In this document: positions 24,252-32,956 of the stretch, in pieces
Numbering within the stretch: the first letter of the stretch is position 1
How the letters are laid out: each line of letters opens with the position of its first letter
DNA from: Candidatus Woesearchaeota archaeon
GTDB lineage: Archaea; Nanobdellota; Nanobdellia; Woesearchaeales; UBA12501
DNA length: 64,000 bases
Assembly (NCBI GenBank): GCA_030651375.1
Contig: JAUSFM010000015.1
Location: 62,001-126,000, forward strand
Reading direction: 5' to 3'
Notes under the pieces: generated by a model
Told to the model about the DNA's origin: nothing
Seen by the model: the letters and a program-made list of their open reading frames with translations, nothing else
Databases searched by the model: none
Translations under genes and position numbers: made by a program

Positions 24252-25637
24252 TCACCGCCTCTTCCACACCACGCCATCAGGCGTGTCGTCGAGCCGGATG
24301 CCCTGCTGCGCAAGCTCGTCGCGTATCTTGTCTGCAGTTTTCCAATCCTTTTTTTTTCGTGCTGCTTCGCGTTGGGCAATGAGTTTTTTGATGTCTGCGT
24401 CAATATTTTCCTCTTTGTGGGCAAGTACGTTGAGCACTGAATCAACTTTTTTTATACATCCGAGAATCTGTTTTGCTTCTCCTGTAGTGAGTTTTTTGTC
24501 GTTGTTGAACCGGTAGATTTCTTTGACGCAGTCAAACACATGGCCTAATGCCCCAGAAATATCAAAATCGTCATCCATACAATTTTCAAATCCTTTCTGT
24601 GCTGTTGCCAGCGCTTTCTTCACTTCAGCTCGGATCGTGCCGGGCGCGTGCTCTGTTTTGGTCAGCATGCCCATAAAATCATACAGCCGTTCGAGGCCGT
24701 TCTTTGCCTGATCCAACAGCGTGTCAGCAAAGTTGATGGGCTGTCTGTATTGGGTTGACAGCAAAAAAAAGCGTACAATGCGCGCGTCGTATTTTTTCAG
24801 CACGTCGCGAATGGTAAAAAAGTTTCCTAAGGATTTTGACATTTTTTCATTGTCCACCGTCACAAAACCGTTGTGCATCCAGTAGCGCGCAAACGGTGCG
24901 CCATTCGCTGTTTCGCTCTGCGCAATTTCGTTTTCGTGGTGGGGGAAAATAAGGTCTTGCCCTCCTGCGTGGATGTCAAGGGTTTTGCCGAGGTGTTTCA
25001 GGCACATGGCACTGCATTCAATATGCCAGCCCGGCCGCCCTGCTTGCCACGGCGCGTTCCAGAACGGCTCGCCCGGCTTTTGGTATTTCCACAGGCAGAA
25101 ATCATGCGGATGTTTTTTCCCCTCGGCAACCGTATGGCGCGCCTCTTTTTTGAGCTTGGCCAGTTTCTGGCCGGAGAGTTTTCCGTATGCTTTGCATTTT
25201 TTAAGGTCAAAATAAATACCATCAAATTCAATTTCATACACTGCACGTTTTTTTTCAAGCTGGGTAATCAAGTCTATCATTTCCTGAATATGCTCAGTTG
25301 CTTTCGGCGCAACGTCTGATTTCATAATCCCTAATTTCCCATAGTCTTCCTGATACGCCTGTATCATTTCTTCACTGAGCGCTGATTCTGTTTTTCCGCG
25401 CTCCTTGGCGCGGTTGATAATTTTGTCATCAACATCAGTGAAATTAGAAACAAAGGTGACTGCAAATCCTTTCAGCAAAAAATAGCGGCGAATGACATCA
25501 AACGCAATCGCACTGCGCGCGTGGCCGATGTGACCGTAGTCATACACGGTCGGTCCGCAGAGGTACATCCCGATTTTGCCGGGTACCAGCGGCTTGAAGG
25601 GCTCTTTTTTCTTGGTGAGTGTGTTGTAGATGCGCAT
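24252..25637 (-). CDS. cysS: cysteinyl-tRNA synthetase
   Basis: 461 residues, usual for CysRS. Motifs: YLCGPTVYDYGHIGHARSAI (about 25-44) with the zinc Cys and GHIGH; HHENEIAQSE with zinc ligands (about 230-239); KMSKSLGNF (about 266-274). The ATP and Cys sites look intact. The C-terminal region has a Lys-rich anticodon-binding domain (REAARKKKDWKTADKIRD). The gene is divergent from the DsbA-like gene. It supplies Cys-tRNA for the tRNA-Cys encoded at 3500. Confidence 0.95.
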   Translation of the reverse strand: MRIYNTLTKKKEPFKPLVPGKIGMYLCGPTVYDYGHIGHARSAIAFDVIRRYFLLKGFAVTFVSNFTDVDDKIINRAKERGKTESALSEEMIQAYQEDYGKLGIMKSDVAPKATEHIQEMIDLITQLEKKRAVYEIEFDGIYFDLKKCKAYGKLSGQKLAKLKKEARHTVAEGKKHPHDFCLWKYQKPGEPFWNAPWQAGRPGWHIECSAMCLKHLGKTLDIHAGGQDLIFPHHENEIAQSETANGAPFARYWMHNGFVTVDNEKMSKSLGNFFTIRDVLKKYDARIVRFFLLSTQYRQPINFADTLLDQAKNGLERLYDFMGMLTKTEHAPGTIRAEVKKALATAQKGFENCMDDDFDISGALGHVFDCVKEIYRFNNDKKLTTGEAKQILGCIKKVDSVLNVLAHKEENIDADIKKLIAQREAARKKKDWKTADKIRDELAQQGIRLDDTPDGVVWKRR

Positions 25638-25760
25638 GGGGTTTTGTTTTTTTGTTGTTTTTTTAAATATTTCCCTTGGTATTTCTCTTTTTCCCCTTTT
25701 TCCTGTTCTATATTCTTTTGTATAACTATCTTTATAAAAGCTCCGGTGTCCCCCACACTT

Positions 25761-26735
25761 ATGGCAGCCAAAAACCCGTGGAAGCTTGCAACCTTGGTGC
25801 TTGCATTACTCCTGCTTATCTCCTTTTTTGTACCAAAAAATCTTCTGCGGCCGTGGGAATCAACTGACACTGCCACCAATTCGGTGGTTCCTGCACTTGT
25901 TGACACATCGTACGACCCGGCGGTTCAGGTTGCCATCATCAACGACAAGACCTGCACGCTTTGTGACGCCTCGAATGTTGAAACTGGCCTTCGTACCTAT
26001 TTTCCAACGGTGCAGATAAAAACAATTGACGTCGCAAGCTCCGCCGGAAAGTCCCTTATCAAACGCTTCAATTTGCAAACACTTCCGTCATTTATTTTTG
26101 ATGCCGCGATCACCGCAACAGCAAATTACGACAAAGTCAAGTCTGGGTTGATTCAAAAAGAAGGTGTGTACCTGCTTAACCCAGCGATGACTGGTGCAGG
26201 CCGCCTTATACACAATCCGAACGTGCTTCCTGATGATGCAGCAGAAGGTTCAGAGAATGCTCCTGTAGTGATGTTTGAATTTTCCGATTTCCAATGCCCC
26301 TTCTGCAAAAAGTTTTTCGACGAGACCTACCCTCTGCTGAAGAAGGACTACATCGATACCGGCAAGGTTCGCCTGATATTCCGCCACCTGCCGCTTGACA
26401 TTCACGAGTTCGCTGCGCAGACCGCGCTTGCGGCGCAGTGTGCTAACGACCAGAAAAAATTCTGGGACTACCATGATGTTTTGTTCGTTCACCAAAGCGC
26501 GCTTGATGTTGATAGCCTGAAAAAATATGCAGCGGATTTGAAGCTTGACACCACCCAATTTGGCGACTGCCTCAACACCGTCAAACACGCCCAGCGCATT
26601 GCCGGCGATATCGCCTATGCCACCAGCATCGGCATTTCTGGTACGCCGAGCTTTGTCATTAATAGAGTGGTCATCAGCGGTGCTCAGCCGTACGAAATTT
26701 TTAAGACGATTCTCGACGCTGAGCTGAAAAAATGA
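25761..26735 (+). CDS. DsbA-family thiol oxidoreductase with an extra N-terminal thioredoxin-like domain
   Basis: 324 residues from the ATG at 25761; a TTTATAAAAG box A sits about 28 bases upstream. N-terminal membrane anchor (about 8-24), then a thioredoxin-like domain (about 50-135) with NDKTCTLCDA as a CxxC-type motif and the family's cis-Pro-like TLPSF, then a DsbA/thioredoxin_4 domain (about 165-320) with CPFCKKF active site and GTPSFVIN near the end. It probably makes or isomerises disulfides outside the cell, useful for the many Cys-rich surface proteins here. It overlaps the next gene by 4 bases. Confidence 0.87.
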   Translation: MAAKNPWKLATLVLALLLLISFFVPKNLLRPWESTDTATNSVVPALVDTSYDPAVQVAIINDKTCTLCDASNVETGLRTYFPTVQIKTIDVASSAGKSLIKRFNLQTLPSFIFDAAITATANYDKVKSGLIQKEGVYLLNPAMTGAGRLIHNPNVLPDDAAEGSENAPVVMFEFSDFQCPFCKKFFDETYPLLKKDYIDTGKVRLIFRHLPLDIHEFAAQTALAAQCANDQKKFWDYHDVLFVHQSALDVDSLKKYAADLKLDTTQFGDCLNTVKHAQRIAGDIAYATSIGISGTPSFVINRVVISGAQPYEIFKTILDAELKK

Positions 26736-28411
26736 AGACAGGCCCGGAACTGATTGAGGATGCACAGAAAGGCCGCTTTTCTCTTGACGATTTTGCCGGT
26801 TCAGTTCAGCACCTGCAGGTTCAGCCAATCCATGTCGCGGCATTGCTTGGCACACTCTATGCACGGGATCCTTCCTCGTATGGTTCAATTTCTGGTCCTG
26901 TTTTGTCCATTGCTCGGGACAGTGGTCCTATCCAGTATAATGGATTTGTTCCGAGTTTTACCGGCGTGTTCGATACTTCGGCTGAAGATGCATTCGTAAC
27001 AAATCTTCTTAATGCAAAGGTTAACCACACCGCATGGAACGCGCCAGAAATTGACGAGCTCGTGCAGGGATATTGTAGCGAACGGTTTGCCCATCATCAC
27101 ATGGCCGCCCTGCTCGGCGCCATCATGGTACAAGGATTGACCACTGCTGAAACCGTTGCGCTCACCACTGCAATGACAAATTCCGGCAACCGTCTCTCAT
27201 TTCCATCGCTCGACGCAAAAGGCCTTGTTGGGGTCGATAAGCACAGCACCGGCGGCGTTGGCGACGGTACGAGCCTTGTGCTTGCACCGTTGGTTGCAGC
27301 GGCGTGTGACTCGGTGTATGTGGCGATGATGTCTGGTCGCGTACTGAACCATACCGGCGGCACCCTGAATAAGCTTGAGGCTATTCCTGGATTTCGCGTC
27401 GATTTCAGCGCGTCAGAACTTGAAGCAATTCTTGGTGAAACACGATGCGCTATCTTTGGCCAGACCGCCGAGCTTGCGCCGGCGGATAAGAAAATCTACG
27501 CGTTGCGTGATGCAACTGGCTGTGTGGCAAACGACGGGCTGATTGTTGGTAGCATCTTGAGCAAGAAACTTGCTGCAGGGGTGCAGGTGCTGGCCATGGA
27601 TGCAAAATTCGGCAACGGCGCGTTCTTGAGCGACTATGATACCTGCAGAAACTTTGCCCAGCTCATTGTTGACGTCGCCGCAGGAAACGGCATGAAAGCG
27701 CGCGCTTTTACCACTGACATGAACGAGCCGCTGGGCATGTACGCCGGCAATAAGCTCGAGGTTGCATGGGCAGTTGAATGTTTGAATGGATACCACGGCG
27801 ATTCACGCTTTATGCATGTTACCTATCGCCTTGCGCAAGAAATGATTGCGCAAGCAGATCCGTTATCAGTTGCACCGTCACAGCTCCGTTATCTTATTGG
27901 TGGGCATACCGTCCCCGGTCGGCAAACTCCCTATGAAAAATTCAAGGCAATGGTCACAGCACAGGGTGGGGATGTTAATGTTGGCGGTCTTGGCTCTCTT
28001 GACCCTGACAACCATACCAGAATGAGAGGTATACCCTTGCAACGATTGGCAGCACAGAGATGTGATAGATACATTCTCCGCCGTTTGAATCCGCAAAGAA
28101 CAACTCACCTTCATTATGTTACTGCCCCTAAATTTGGTTCTGTTAGCGAATGTGGCTACGTCACGAGCTTCGACGTGAAACAAATTGGCGACGAAGTACA
28201 TCGGCTTGGCGACGCCACAAATCCTGATGTTGGCGTCATCTTCACAAGACAGCGCGGCGATCTTGTTGCTGCAGGCGACGTTCTCGCCGTGGTTCTTCAC
28301 GACGGAAAAACAGGAAATCCAGAAGCATTTGGCAGGTACATTCATCTCGACCGCGAGCCGCCGAAAGACGAGCCACTCATCCGCGCGATGATTTCACCGT
28401 CGCAGCAATAA
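26732..28411 (+). CDS. pyrimidine-nucleoside (thymidine) phosphorylase with long N-terminus
   Basis: 559 residues, about 120 longer than bacterial DeoA. The phosphate motif KHSTGGVGDGTS, the SGRVLNHTGGTLNKLE segment and YALRDATGCV...SKKLAAG...DAKFGNGAF...MNEPLG are those of pyrimidine-nucleoside phosphorylases, not of archaeal AMP phosphorylase (which has GGVPGNK). The reaction is nucleoside plus phosphate to base plus pentose-1-phosphate. The N-terminal 110 residues hold an extra segment (LQVQPIHVAALLGTLYARD) that looks like the canonical ERFAHHHMAALLGAIMVQG further on. C-terminal PYNP_C-like domain present. Start overlaps the DsbA gene (ATGA). Confidence 0.85.
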   Translation: MKTGPELIEDAQKGRFSLDDFAGSVQHLQVQPIHVAALLGTLYARDPSSYGSISGPVLSIARDSGPIQYNGFVPSFTGVFDTSAEDAFVTNLLNAKVNHTAWNAPEIDELVQGYCSERFAHHHMAALLGAIMVQGLTTAETVALTTAMTNSGNRLSFPSLDAKGLVGVDKHSTGGVGDGTSLVLAPLVAAACDSVYVAMMSGRVLNHTGGTLNKLEAIPGFRVDFSASELEAILGETRCAIFGQTAELAPADKKIYALRDATGCVANDGLIVGSILSKKLAAGVQVLAMDAKFGNGAFLSDYDTCRNFAQLIVDVAAGNGMKARAFTTDMNEPLGMYAGNKLEVAWAVECLNGYHGDSRFMHVTYRLAQEMIAQADPLSVAPSQLRYLIGGHTVPGRQTPYEKFKAMVTAQGGDVNVGGLGSLDPDNHTRMRGIPLQRLAAQRCDRYILRRLNPQRTTHLHYVTAPKFGSVSECGYVTSFDVKQIGDEVHRLGDATNPDVGVIFTRQRGDLVAAGDVLAVVLHDGKTGNPEAFGRYIHLDREPPKDEPLIRAMISPSQQ

Positions 28412-28456
28412 AACAAAAACAGAAACATTAAAAAGCCCTTTTTGTTCACTTCTTCT

Positions 28457-29272
28457 ATGTTCCAAAAAATAAAAAAATACTGTTCTTCCTACACCGCTCC
28501 GGCAAAGAATTCGTTCATTGCCCTCTTTCGTCGCCCTCGATTTTTGCTCATTTCAGCACTCGCTGATTTTGTTTTTCTGTTTGCCTATGGTCTCGTGACT
28601 GCGCCGCTGGTGCAGAAAATTATTGAAAACCTGCTCGGCTTTGTGCAGTGCATTACCAAGGCAACAACCAACCAGTCGCCGTGGACCTTTTTGTTTTGGA
28701 TTGTGCTGTATTTGGTATCAGTCTATCTCATCTATGTCGTGTTTCAGGGCGTGGCATGGTGGGCGGCTACAAAATCAAGCTCTCAAAAATTTCGGAAAAC
28801 ACTCCCGCTTGCTCGGTACCTGTTCAGGTTTTCAAAAACAACAGTTCCGTGGTACCTGCTTTTTGTTGCTGTCCACGCTGTTTCCTATTTCACCACGCTG
28901 GCCGCGCTCGCAGCGCAGCAGACAAAAGACCTTTCGCAGCCGCCTTTTTTTGTTGCTCTGTTTTTTATCGTGCTCTATTTTGCATTCCTCTCCTATGCCC
29001 TGCTTCCTCGGTTTACTCCAGGAACAGCAATCAAAAAGGCGTTCGTTCTTGGCATTCACCATGCGCATAAAACCATCCCACTTTTCGTCGTCATCGGCAT
29101 TGTTTTTTATGCAGCAAACTTTCTGCTCGGCATTCTTGCGTATGCCCTGCTCCGCGATGTTCTCGCCCTTACGGTTCTCTACCACCTCATCTCTGCTGCG
29201 GTTATTTTTCCCTTTCTCTGTTGGACACGCCTCTACCTTCTCGCCAGTATCAACAAACTATTTAAATTCTGA
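28457..29272 (+). CDS. unknown multi-pass membrane protein
   Basis: 271 residues from the ATG at 28457; an in-frame TTG 15 bases earlier is less likely. About six hydrophobic helices, aromatic- and Phe-rich, with charged loops (SSQKFRKTLPLARYLFRFSK). No recognised family or catalytic motif. It ends 16 bases before the IMPase-like gene and may be co-transcribed with it. Confidence 0.75.
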   Translation: MFQKIKKYCSSYTAPAKNSFIALFRRPRFLLISALADFVFLFAYGLVTAPLVQKIIENLLGFVQCITKATTNQSPWTFLFWIVLYLVSVYLIYVVFQGVAWWAATKSSSQKFRKTLPLARYLFRFSKTTVPWYLLFVAVHAVSYFTTLAALAAQQTKDLSQPPFFVALFFIVLYFAFLSYALLPRFTPGTAIKKAFVLGIHHAHKTIPLFVVIGIVFYAANFLLGILAYALLRDVLALTVLYHLISAAVIFPFLCWTRLYLLASINKLFKF

Positions 29273-29288
29273 ATCGTGAGGGCACCGT

Positions 29289-30095
29289 ATGGTGAAACAC
29301 TCTGCTTTTTTGCATACAGCGATAAAGGCGGCGAAAGCAGCCGGCGTCATCATCAGAAAAAATTTTGACTCTGCTCCGACCGTGAGCATCAAAAAAGATA
29401 GCTCTTTTTTGACGACTACTGACCTTGCGGCAGAGAAAGAAATCATCACCATTCTCAAAAAAACATTTCCCCACCACCAGATATACTCCGAGGAAGCAGG
29501 CGCAATTCGCAGTGCAGGAACATCCGAGTATCTCTGGCTCGTTGACCCACTTGATGGCACAACCAACTTTTCTATTCATAATCCGTTCTTCAACACCGCT
29601 ATCGCGCTTCTGCACAACGGCACACCCATCGTTGCAGTGGTGTACAATCCAATTGCCAATGAGCTTTTTTACGCCGAGCGCGGAACGGGCGCGTTTCTGA
29701 ACAAAAAACAGATTCATGTTTCAGCGGAAAAAGATCCGAGAAATGGGGTGTTGAGTTTTTGCCACGGCTCAACTGATAAGGCAGTTGCGCGTAGTTGCCT
29801 GGTTTCCACATCACTCAAGAAAAACCTGACAAAACATGTTCGCCAGCTGGGCGCTGCGGATTTGGATATGTGTTATGTTGCAGCCGGCCGCGTGCTGTGC
29901 TACTACTCCACCGGCCCGGTGCTGCACCCGTATGACATTTACCCCGGCATGCTCATTGCGCAGGAAGCCGGCGCCGTGGTATCTGATTCAGCAGGAAAAC
30001 CATTTACCTCAAAAAGCACGGATATCCTCGTCAGCGCCCCCAGCGTGTATGATGAGCTGCTGAAACATATTCACGCAGCGCTTAAACACCACTGA
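29289..30095 (+). CDS. suhB: inositol monophosphatase-family phosphatase
   Basis: 268 residues. IMPase/FBPase motifs: EEAGAI (metal-binding Glu, about 70), WLVDPLDGTTNFSI (Asp-Pro-Leu-Asp-Gly-Thr, about 83-96) and the late HPYDIYPGMLIAQEAGAVV (usually WD, here YD, about 218). This superfamily cleaves inositol-1-phosphate or fructose-1,6-bisphosphate; archaeal members often do both. The Trp-to-Tyr change in the last motif is a mild deviation. Three metal-binding acidic residues are kept. Symbol is for the family rather than a proven function. Confidence 0.88.
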   Translation: MVKHSAFLHTAIKAAKAAGVIIRKNFDSAPTVSIKKDSSFLTTTDLAAEKEIITILKKTFPHHQIYSEEAGAIRSAGTSEYLWLVDPLDGTTNFSIHNPFFNTAIALLHNGTPIVAVVYNPIANELFYAERGTGAFLNKKQIHVSAEKDPRNGVLSFCHGSTDKAVARSCLVSTSLKKNLTKHVRQLGAADLDMCYVAAGRVLCYYSTGPVLHPYDIYPGMLIAQEAGAVVSDSAGKPFTSKSTDILVSAPSVYDELLKHIHAALKHH

Positions 30096-30147
30096 ATATC
30101 ACAACCTTTTTATTTGGCGGCTTCCCCTCTCTATTCGAGGTGTTCCT

Positions 30148-30537
30148 ATGGACTATGACCATCATATGTGGACCAGTGTGCTCATGCGGCTCTCGCTTGG
30201 CGTTGTCTTCCTTGCTGCTGGTGTGTTAAAGCTCTTTTTTAACTTCGCACCACCGATTGAAAAAATTGTTTTCTTCATGCCCAAAGAAACATCCCTCGCG
30301 CTTCTCGGCATTGTGGAATTTGTCGTTGGTGCCCTGCTCCTGCTCGGCCTGCTGACCCGCGCTGCATCGGTCATTGCAGGGCTTCTGCTGGTTGGATTCG
30401 TGCTGAGCTCATTTGCGCTCGGTGTTTTTGTTTCACAGTTTATCATCAAAGATTTTGTCCTGCTGTCTGCAGCATTGCATTTCATGATGCATGGCGCACC
30501 AGCGTTCAGCGTTGACTCGCTTATTCAGCGGATCTAA
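30148..30537 (+). CDS. DoxX-family membrane protein
   Basis: 129 residues with four membrane helices and the DoxX pattern: LRLSLGVVFLAAGVLKLF at the start, LGIVEFVVGALLLLGLLTRAAS in the middle, FVSQFIIKDFVLLSAALHFM near the end. DoxX-like proteins are linked to quinone or thiol redox chemistry, without a settled function. A GAGGTGTTCC ribosome site precedes the ATG. Confidence 0.86.
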   Translation: MDYDHHMWTSVLMRLSLGVVFLAAGVLKLFFNFAPPIEKIVFFMPKETSLALLGIVEFVVGALLLLGLLTRAASVIAGLLLVGFVLSSFALGVFVSQFIIKDFVLLSAALHFMMHGAPAFSVDSLIQRI

Positions 30538-30595
30538 CTCATACATCAATAACTAAAGAAAAATAACTAAGGAAAAAATAAAAAAGAGGTGTCGG

Positions 30596-31528
30596 GTGAT
30601 TCTGGTAGCCCTTGGCGGCAATGCCCTGCTTCAGCACGGGGAAAAGCCATCCATTGCCGCAGAATTGCGCAATGCAGAAACTGCTGTTCACCATCTGGCG
30701 CCTCTGCTGGCCAACAAAAAGCTCGTCATCACCCACGGCAATGGTCCGCAGGTTGGCGCGATTCTTCTTCGAAGTGAGCTTGCAAAAAATGCCGTGTACG
30801 CGCTTCCGCTTGCCGTCTGCAACGCAGAATCCGAAGGTGAGATTGGCTATATCCTTGAGCAGGCAGTGCGGAATGTGTTTCTCAAGAAAAAAATACGCCG
30901 CGAGGTTGCCAGCCTTGTTACACTCGTTGAAGTTGGCAAAAATGATCCAGCATTTCGAAAGCCAACTAAACCAATCGGGCCTTTCTACACAAAAAAACAG
31001 GCAGTGCTGCTCGCACGAAAAGGCATGTCCATTATCAACGATTCAGGCAGGGGATATCGCCGCGTGGTGGCGTCGCCAAAACCAGTGCGCATCATCGGCA
31101 GTGTAGTGATTGAAAAACTTGCCCGTGCGGGTATTATCGTCATTGCTTCTGGCGGCGGAGGCATTCCAGTTATATCAACAAAAAACCGTTTGCAAGGCAT
31201 TGATGCGGTTATTGACAAGGACTATGCTTCGGCGCGGCTTGCGCATGATATCGATGCTGCTGTTTTTATCATGGTGACTGACGTGCCGTGCGTGTACCTG
31301 AACTATGGCACGACCCGCCAAAAAAAACTTTTACGGCTGACCGTTGCTGACGCAAAAAAATATCTTCGGGACGGCCAATTTTCCGAAGGAAGCATGAAAC
31401 CGAAGATTGAAGCAGCAATCAGCTTTCTTACGGATGGTAATCATCGCGCGCGAAAAGCACTTATTGTCTCAATTACCGATGTCGAGGCCGCGATACACGG
31501 CATTGCAGGCACAACCATCACCCGGTGA
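30596..31528 (+). CDS. arcC: carbamate kinase
   Basis: 310 residues. GTG start preceded by AAGAGGTG. Amino-acid kinase fold with MILVALGGNALL at the N-terminus, ITHGNGPQVGAILLRSE (about 43-59), the carbamate-kinase-specific AVCNAESEGEIGYILEQ insertion, RRVVASPKP, and SGGGGIPVI (about 182-190), then DKDYASARLA. It interconverts carbamoyl phosphate plus ADP and ammonia, CO2 plus ATP, either making ATP or feeding pyrimidine synthesis. It is followed by a cDPGS-like GTPase gene. Confidence 0.92.
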   Translation: MILVALGGNALLQHGEKPSIAAELRNAETAVHHLAPLLANKKLVITHGNGPQVGAILLRSELAKNAVYALPLAVCNAESEGEIGYILEQAVRNVFLKKKIRREVASLVTLVEVGKNDPAFRKPTKPIGPFYTKKQAVLLARKGMSIINDSGRGYRRVVASPKPVRIIGSVVIEKLARAGIIVIASGGGGIPVISTKNRLQGIDAVIDKDYASARLAHDIDAAVFIMVTDVPCVYLNYGTTRQKKLLRLTVADAKKYLRDGQFSEGSMKPKIEAAISFLTDGNHRARKALIVSITDVEAAIHGIAGTTITR

Positions 31529-31597
31529 AAAACAATATAAAGCTGAAACACCACAGAAACAAAACAGAAACAAAAGAGAAACAAAAAAGAGGTTGGC

Positions 31598-32938
31598 ATG
31601 GTCACAAACGTCATCATCATGGGCGCAGCAGGCAGGGACTTCCATAACTTTATCACTCTTTTCCGCAACAATCCCACCTACCGCGTCGTTTGTTTTACTG
31701 CGGCACAAATTCCAGGCATTGCCCGACGCACGTTTCCCGTGAGCATCGCCGGCAAGCTCTACAAGAATCCGATCCCCATTTTTTCTGAAGAGCAGCTTCC
31801 GACGCTCATCAAAAAATATCATGCTGATGAGGTCTATCTTTCATACAGCGACCTGTCGTTCAAAGACGTCATGCAGAAAGCAGGCATCGTGATGAAAGCA
31901 GGCGCTGAATTTGTGCTTGCGCCCGCAGAAAAAACAATGCTCACGTCGAAAAAGCCCATCATTGCCGTGTGTGCCGTACGCACGGGCTGCGGCAAAAGTT
32001 CAGTGTCCCAAAAAATTGCCGCATACATACACTCAAAAAACAAGCGCGTGGTGGTCGTTCGCCACCCGATGCCGTACGGTAATCTTGAAGACGAAATCTG
32101 CCAGCGTTTTGCGTCGTATGCAGACCTCAAAAAAAACAAGTGCACCATCGAAGAGCGCGAGGAATACGAACCCTACATCGAAAAAGGCATTGTCATCTAC
32201 GCAGGCGTTGACTACACTCAAATTCTCCGGGCTGCAGAAAAAGAAGCGGATGTCATCATCTGGGACGGCGGCAACAATGACACGCCGTTTTTCAAGCCCG
32301 ACCTGCACATTACCTTGGTTGACCCCCACCGGCCCGGCAATGAGATTTCATATTATCCTGGCTACACCAATCTGCTGATGGCAGATATTATCCTCATCAA
32401 CAAAGCCAGCAGCGCGCCTAAAAAAAATGTTGCGTTGGTTGAGCAGAATTGCCGTGCTGCAAACCCGCGCGCTGCCATCATCAAATCTGCGTCCGTCATC
32501 AAAGTGGACAAGCCCGAGCTGATTCGCGGCAAGCGGGTAGTGGTTGTGGAAGATGGCCCGACCTTGACGCACGGAAACATGACCTATGGCGCCGGCATGA
32601 TTGCCGCACAAAAATATCACGCAACACCCGTTGATCCGCGGCCGTATGCCGTTGGCAGTATTCGCATGATTTACAAGCATTTTCCCAAGCTCGGTAAGCT
32701 TCTTCCCGCAATGGGCTACAGCAGCCATCAGCGCATGGAGCTCCAAACAACCATCAACAATACACTCGTGCGTGGCCATGCACATGCGGTGCTCGGCGCC
32801 AACCCCATTAATCTCAGCAGTCTGCTTCGCCTGAAAAAACCAATTGTCAAGGTGCGGTACCACGTTGAAGAGCTGGGAAAACTAAAACTCGCGTCGTTTA
32901 TTGACCGTGTCCTCAAAAAACAAAAAACAAAAAAATAA
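31598..32938 (+). CDS. cyclic 2,3-diphosphoglycerate synthetase-like GTPase
   Basis: 446 residues. N-terminal Rossmann-like part (NVIIMGAAGRDFHNF, about 4-18), a P-loop AVRTGCGKSSVSQKI (about 127-141), IWDGGNNDTPFF (about 223-234) and a C-terminal domain with VVVEDGPTLTHGNMTYGAG, which matches the COG2403/cDPGS family. The family includes the methanogen enzyme that cyclises 2,3-diphosphoglycerate, but many members have no tested activity. Its position after arcC is a recurrent-looking pairing and could hint at carbamoyl phosphate metabolism. Confidence 0.85.
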   Translation: MVTNVIIMGAAGRDFHNFITLFRNNPTYRVVCFTAAQIPGIARRTFPVSIAGKLYKNPIPIFSEEQLPTLIKKYHADEVYLSYSDLSFKDVMQKAGIVMKAGAEFVLAPAEKTMLTSKKPIIAVCAVRTGCGKSSVSQKIAAYIHSKNKRVVVVRHPMPYGNLEDEICQRFASYADLKKNKCTIEEREEYEPYIEKGIVIYAGVDYTQILRAAEKEADVIIWDGGNNDTPFFKPDLHITLVDPHRPGNEISYYPGYTNLLMADIILINKASSAPKKNVALVEQNCRAANPRAAIIKSASVIKVDKPELIRGKRVVVVEDGPTLTHGNMTYGAGMIAAQKYHATPVDPRPYAVGSIRMIYKHFPKLGKLLPAMGYSSHQRMELQTTINNTLVRGHAHAVLGANPINLSSLLRLKKPIVKVRYHVEELGKLKLASFIDRVLKKQKTKK

Positions 32939-32956
32939 AACACGACTGGTGAAACA

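Noticed and set aside
26250-26888. 212-codon minus-strand frame
   Set aside because: Antisense to the DsbA-like and phosphorylase genes, no recognisable domain.
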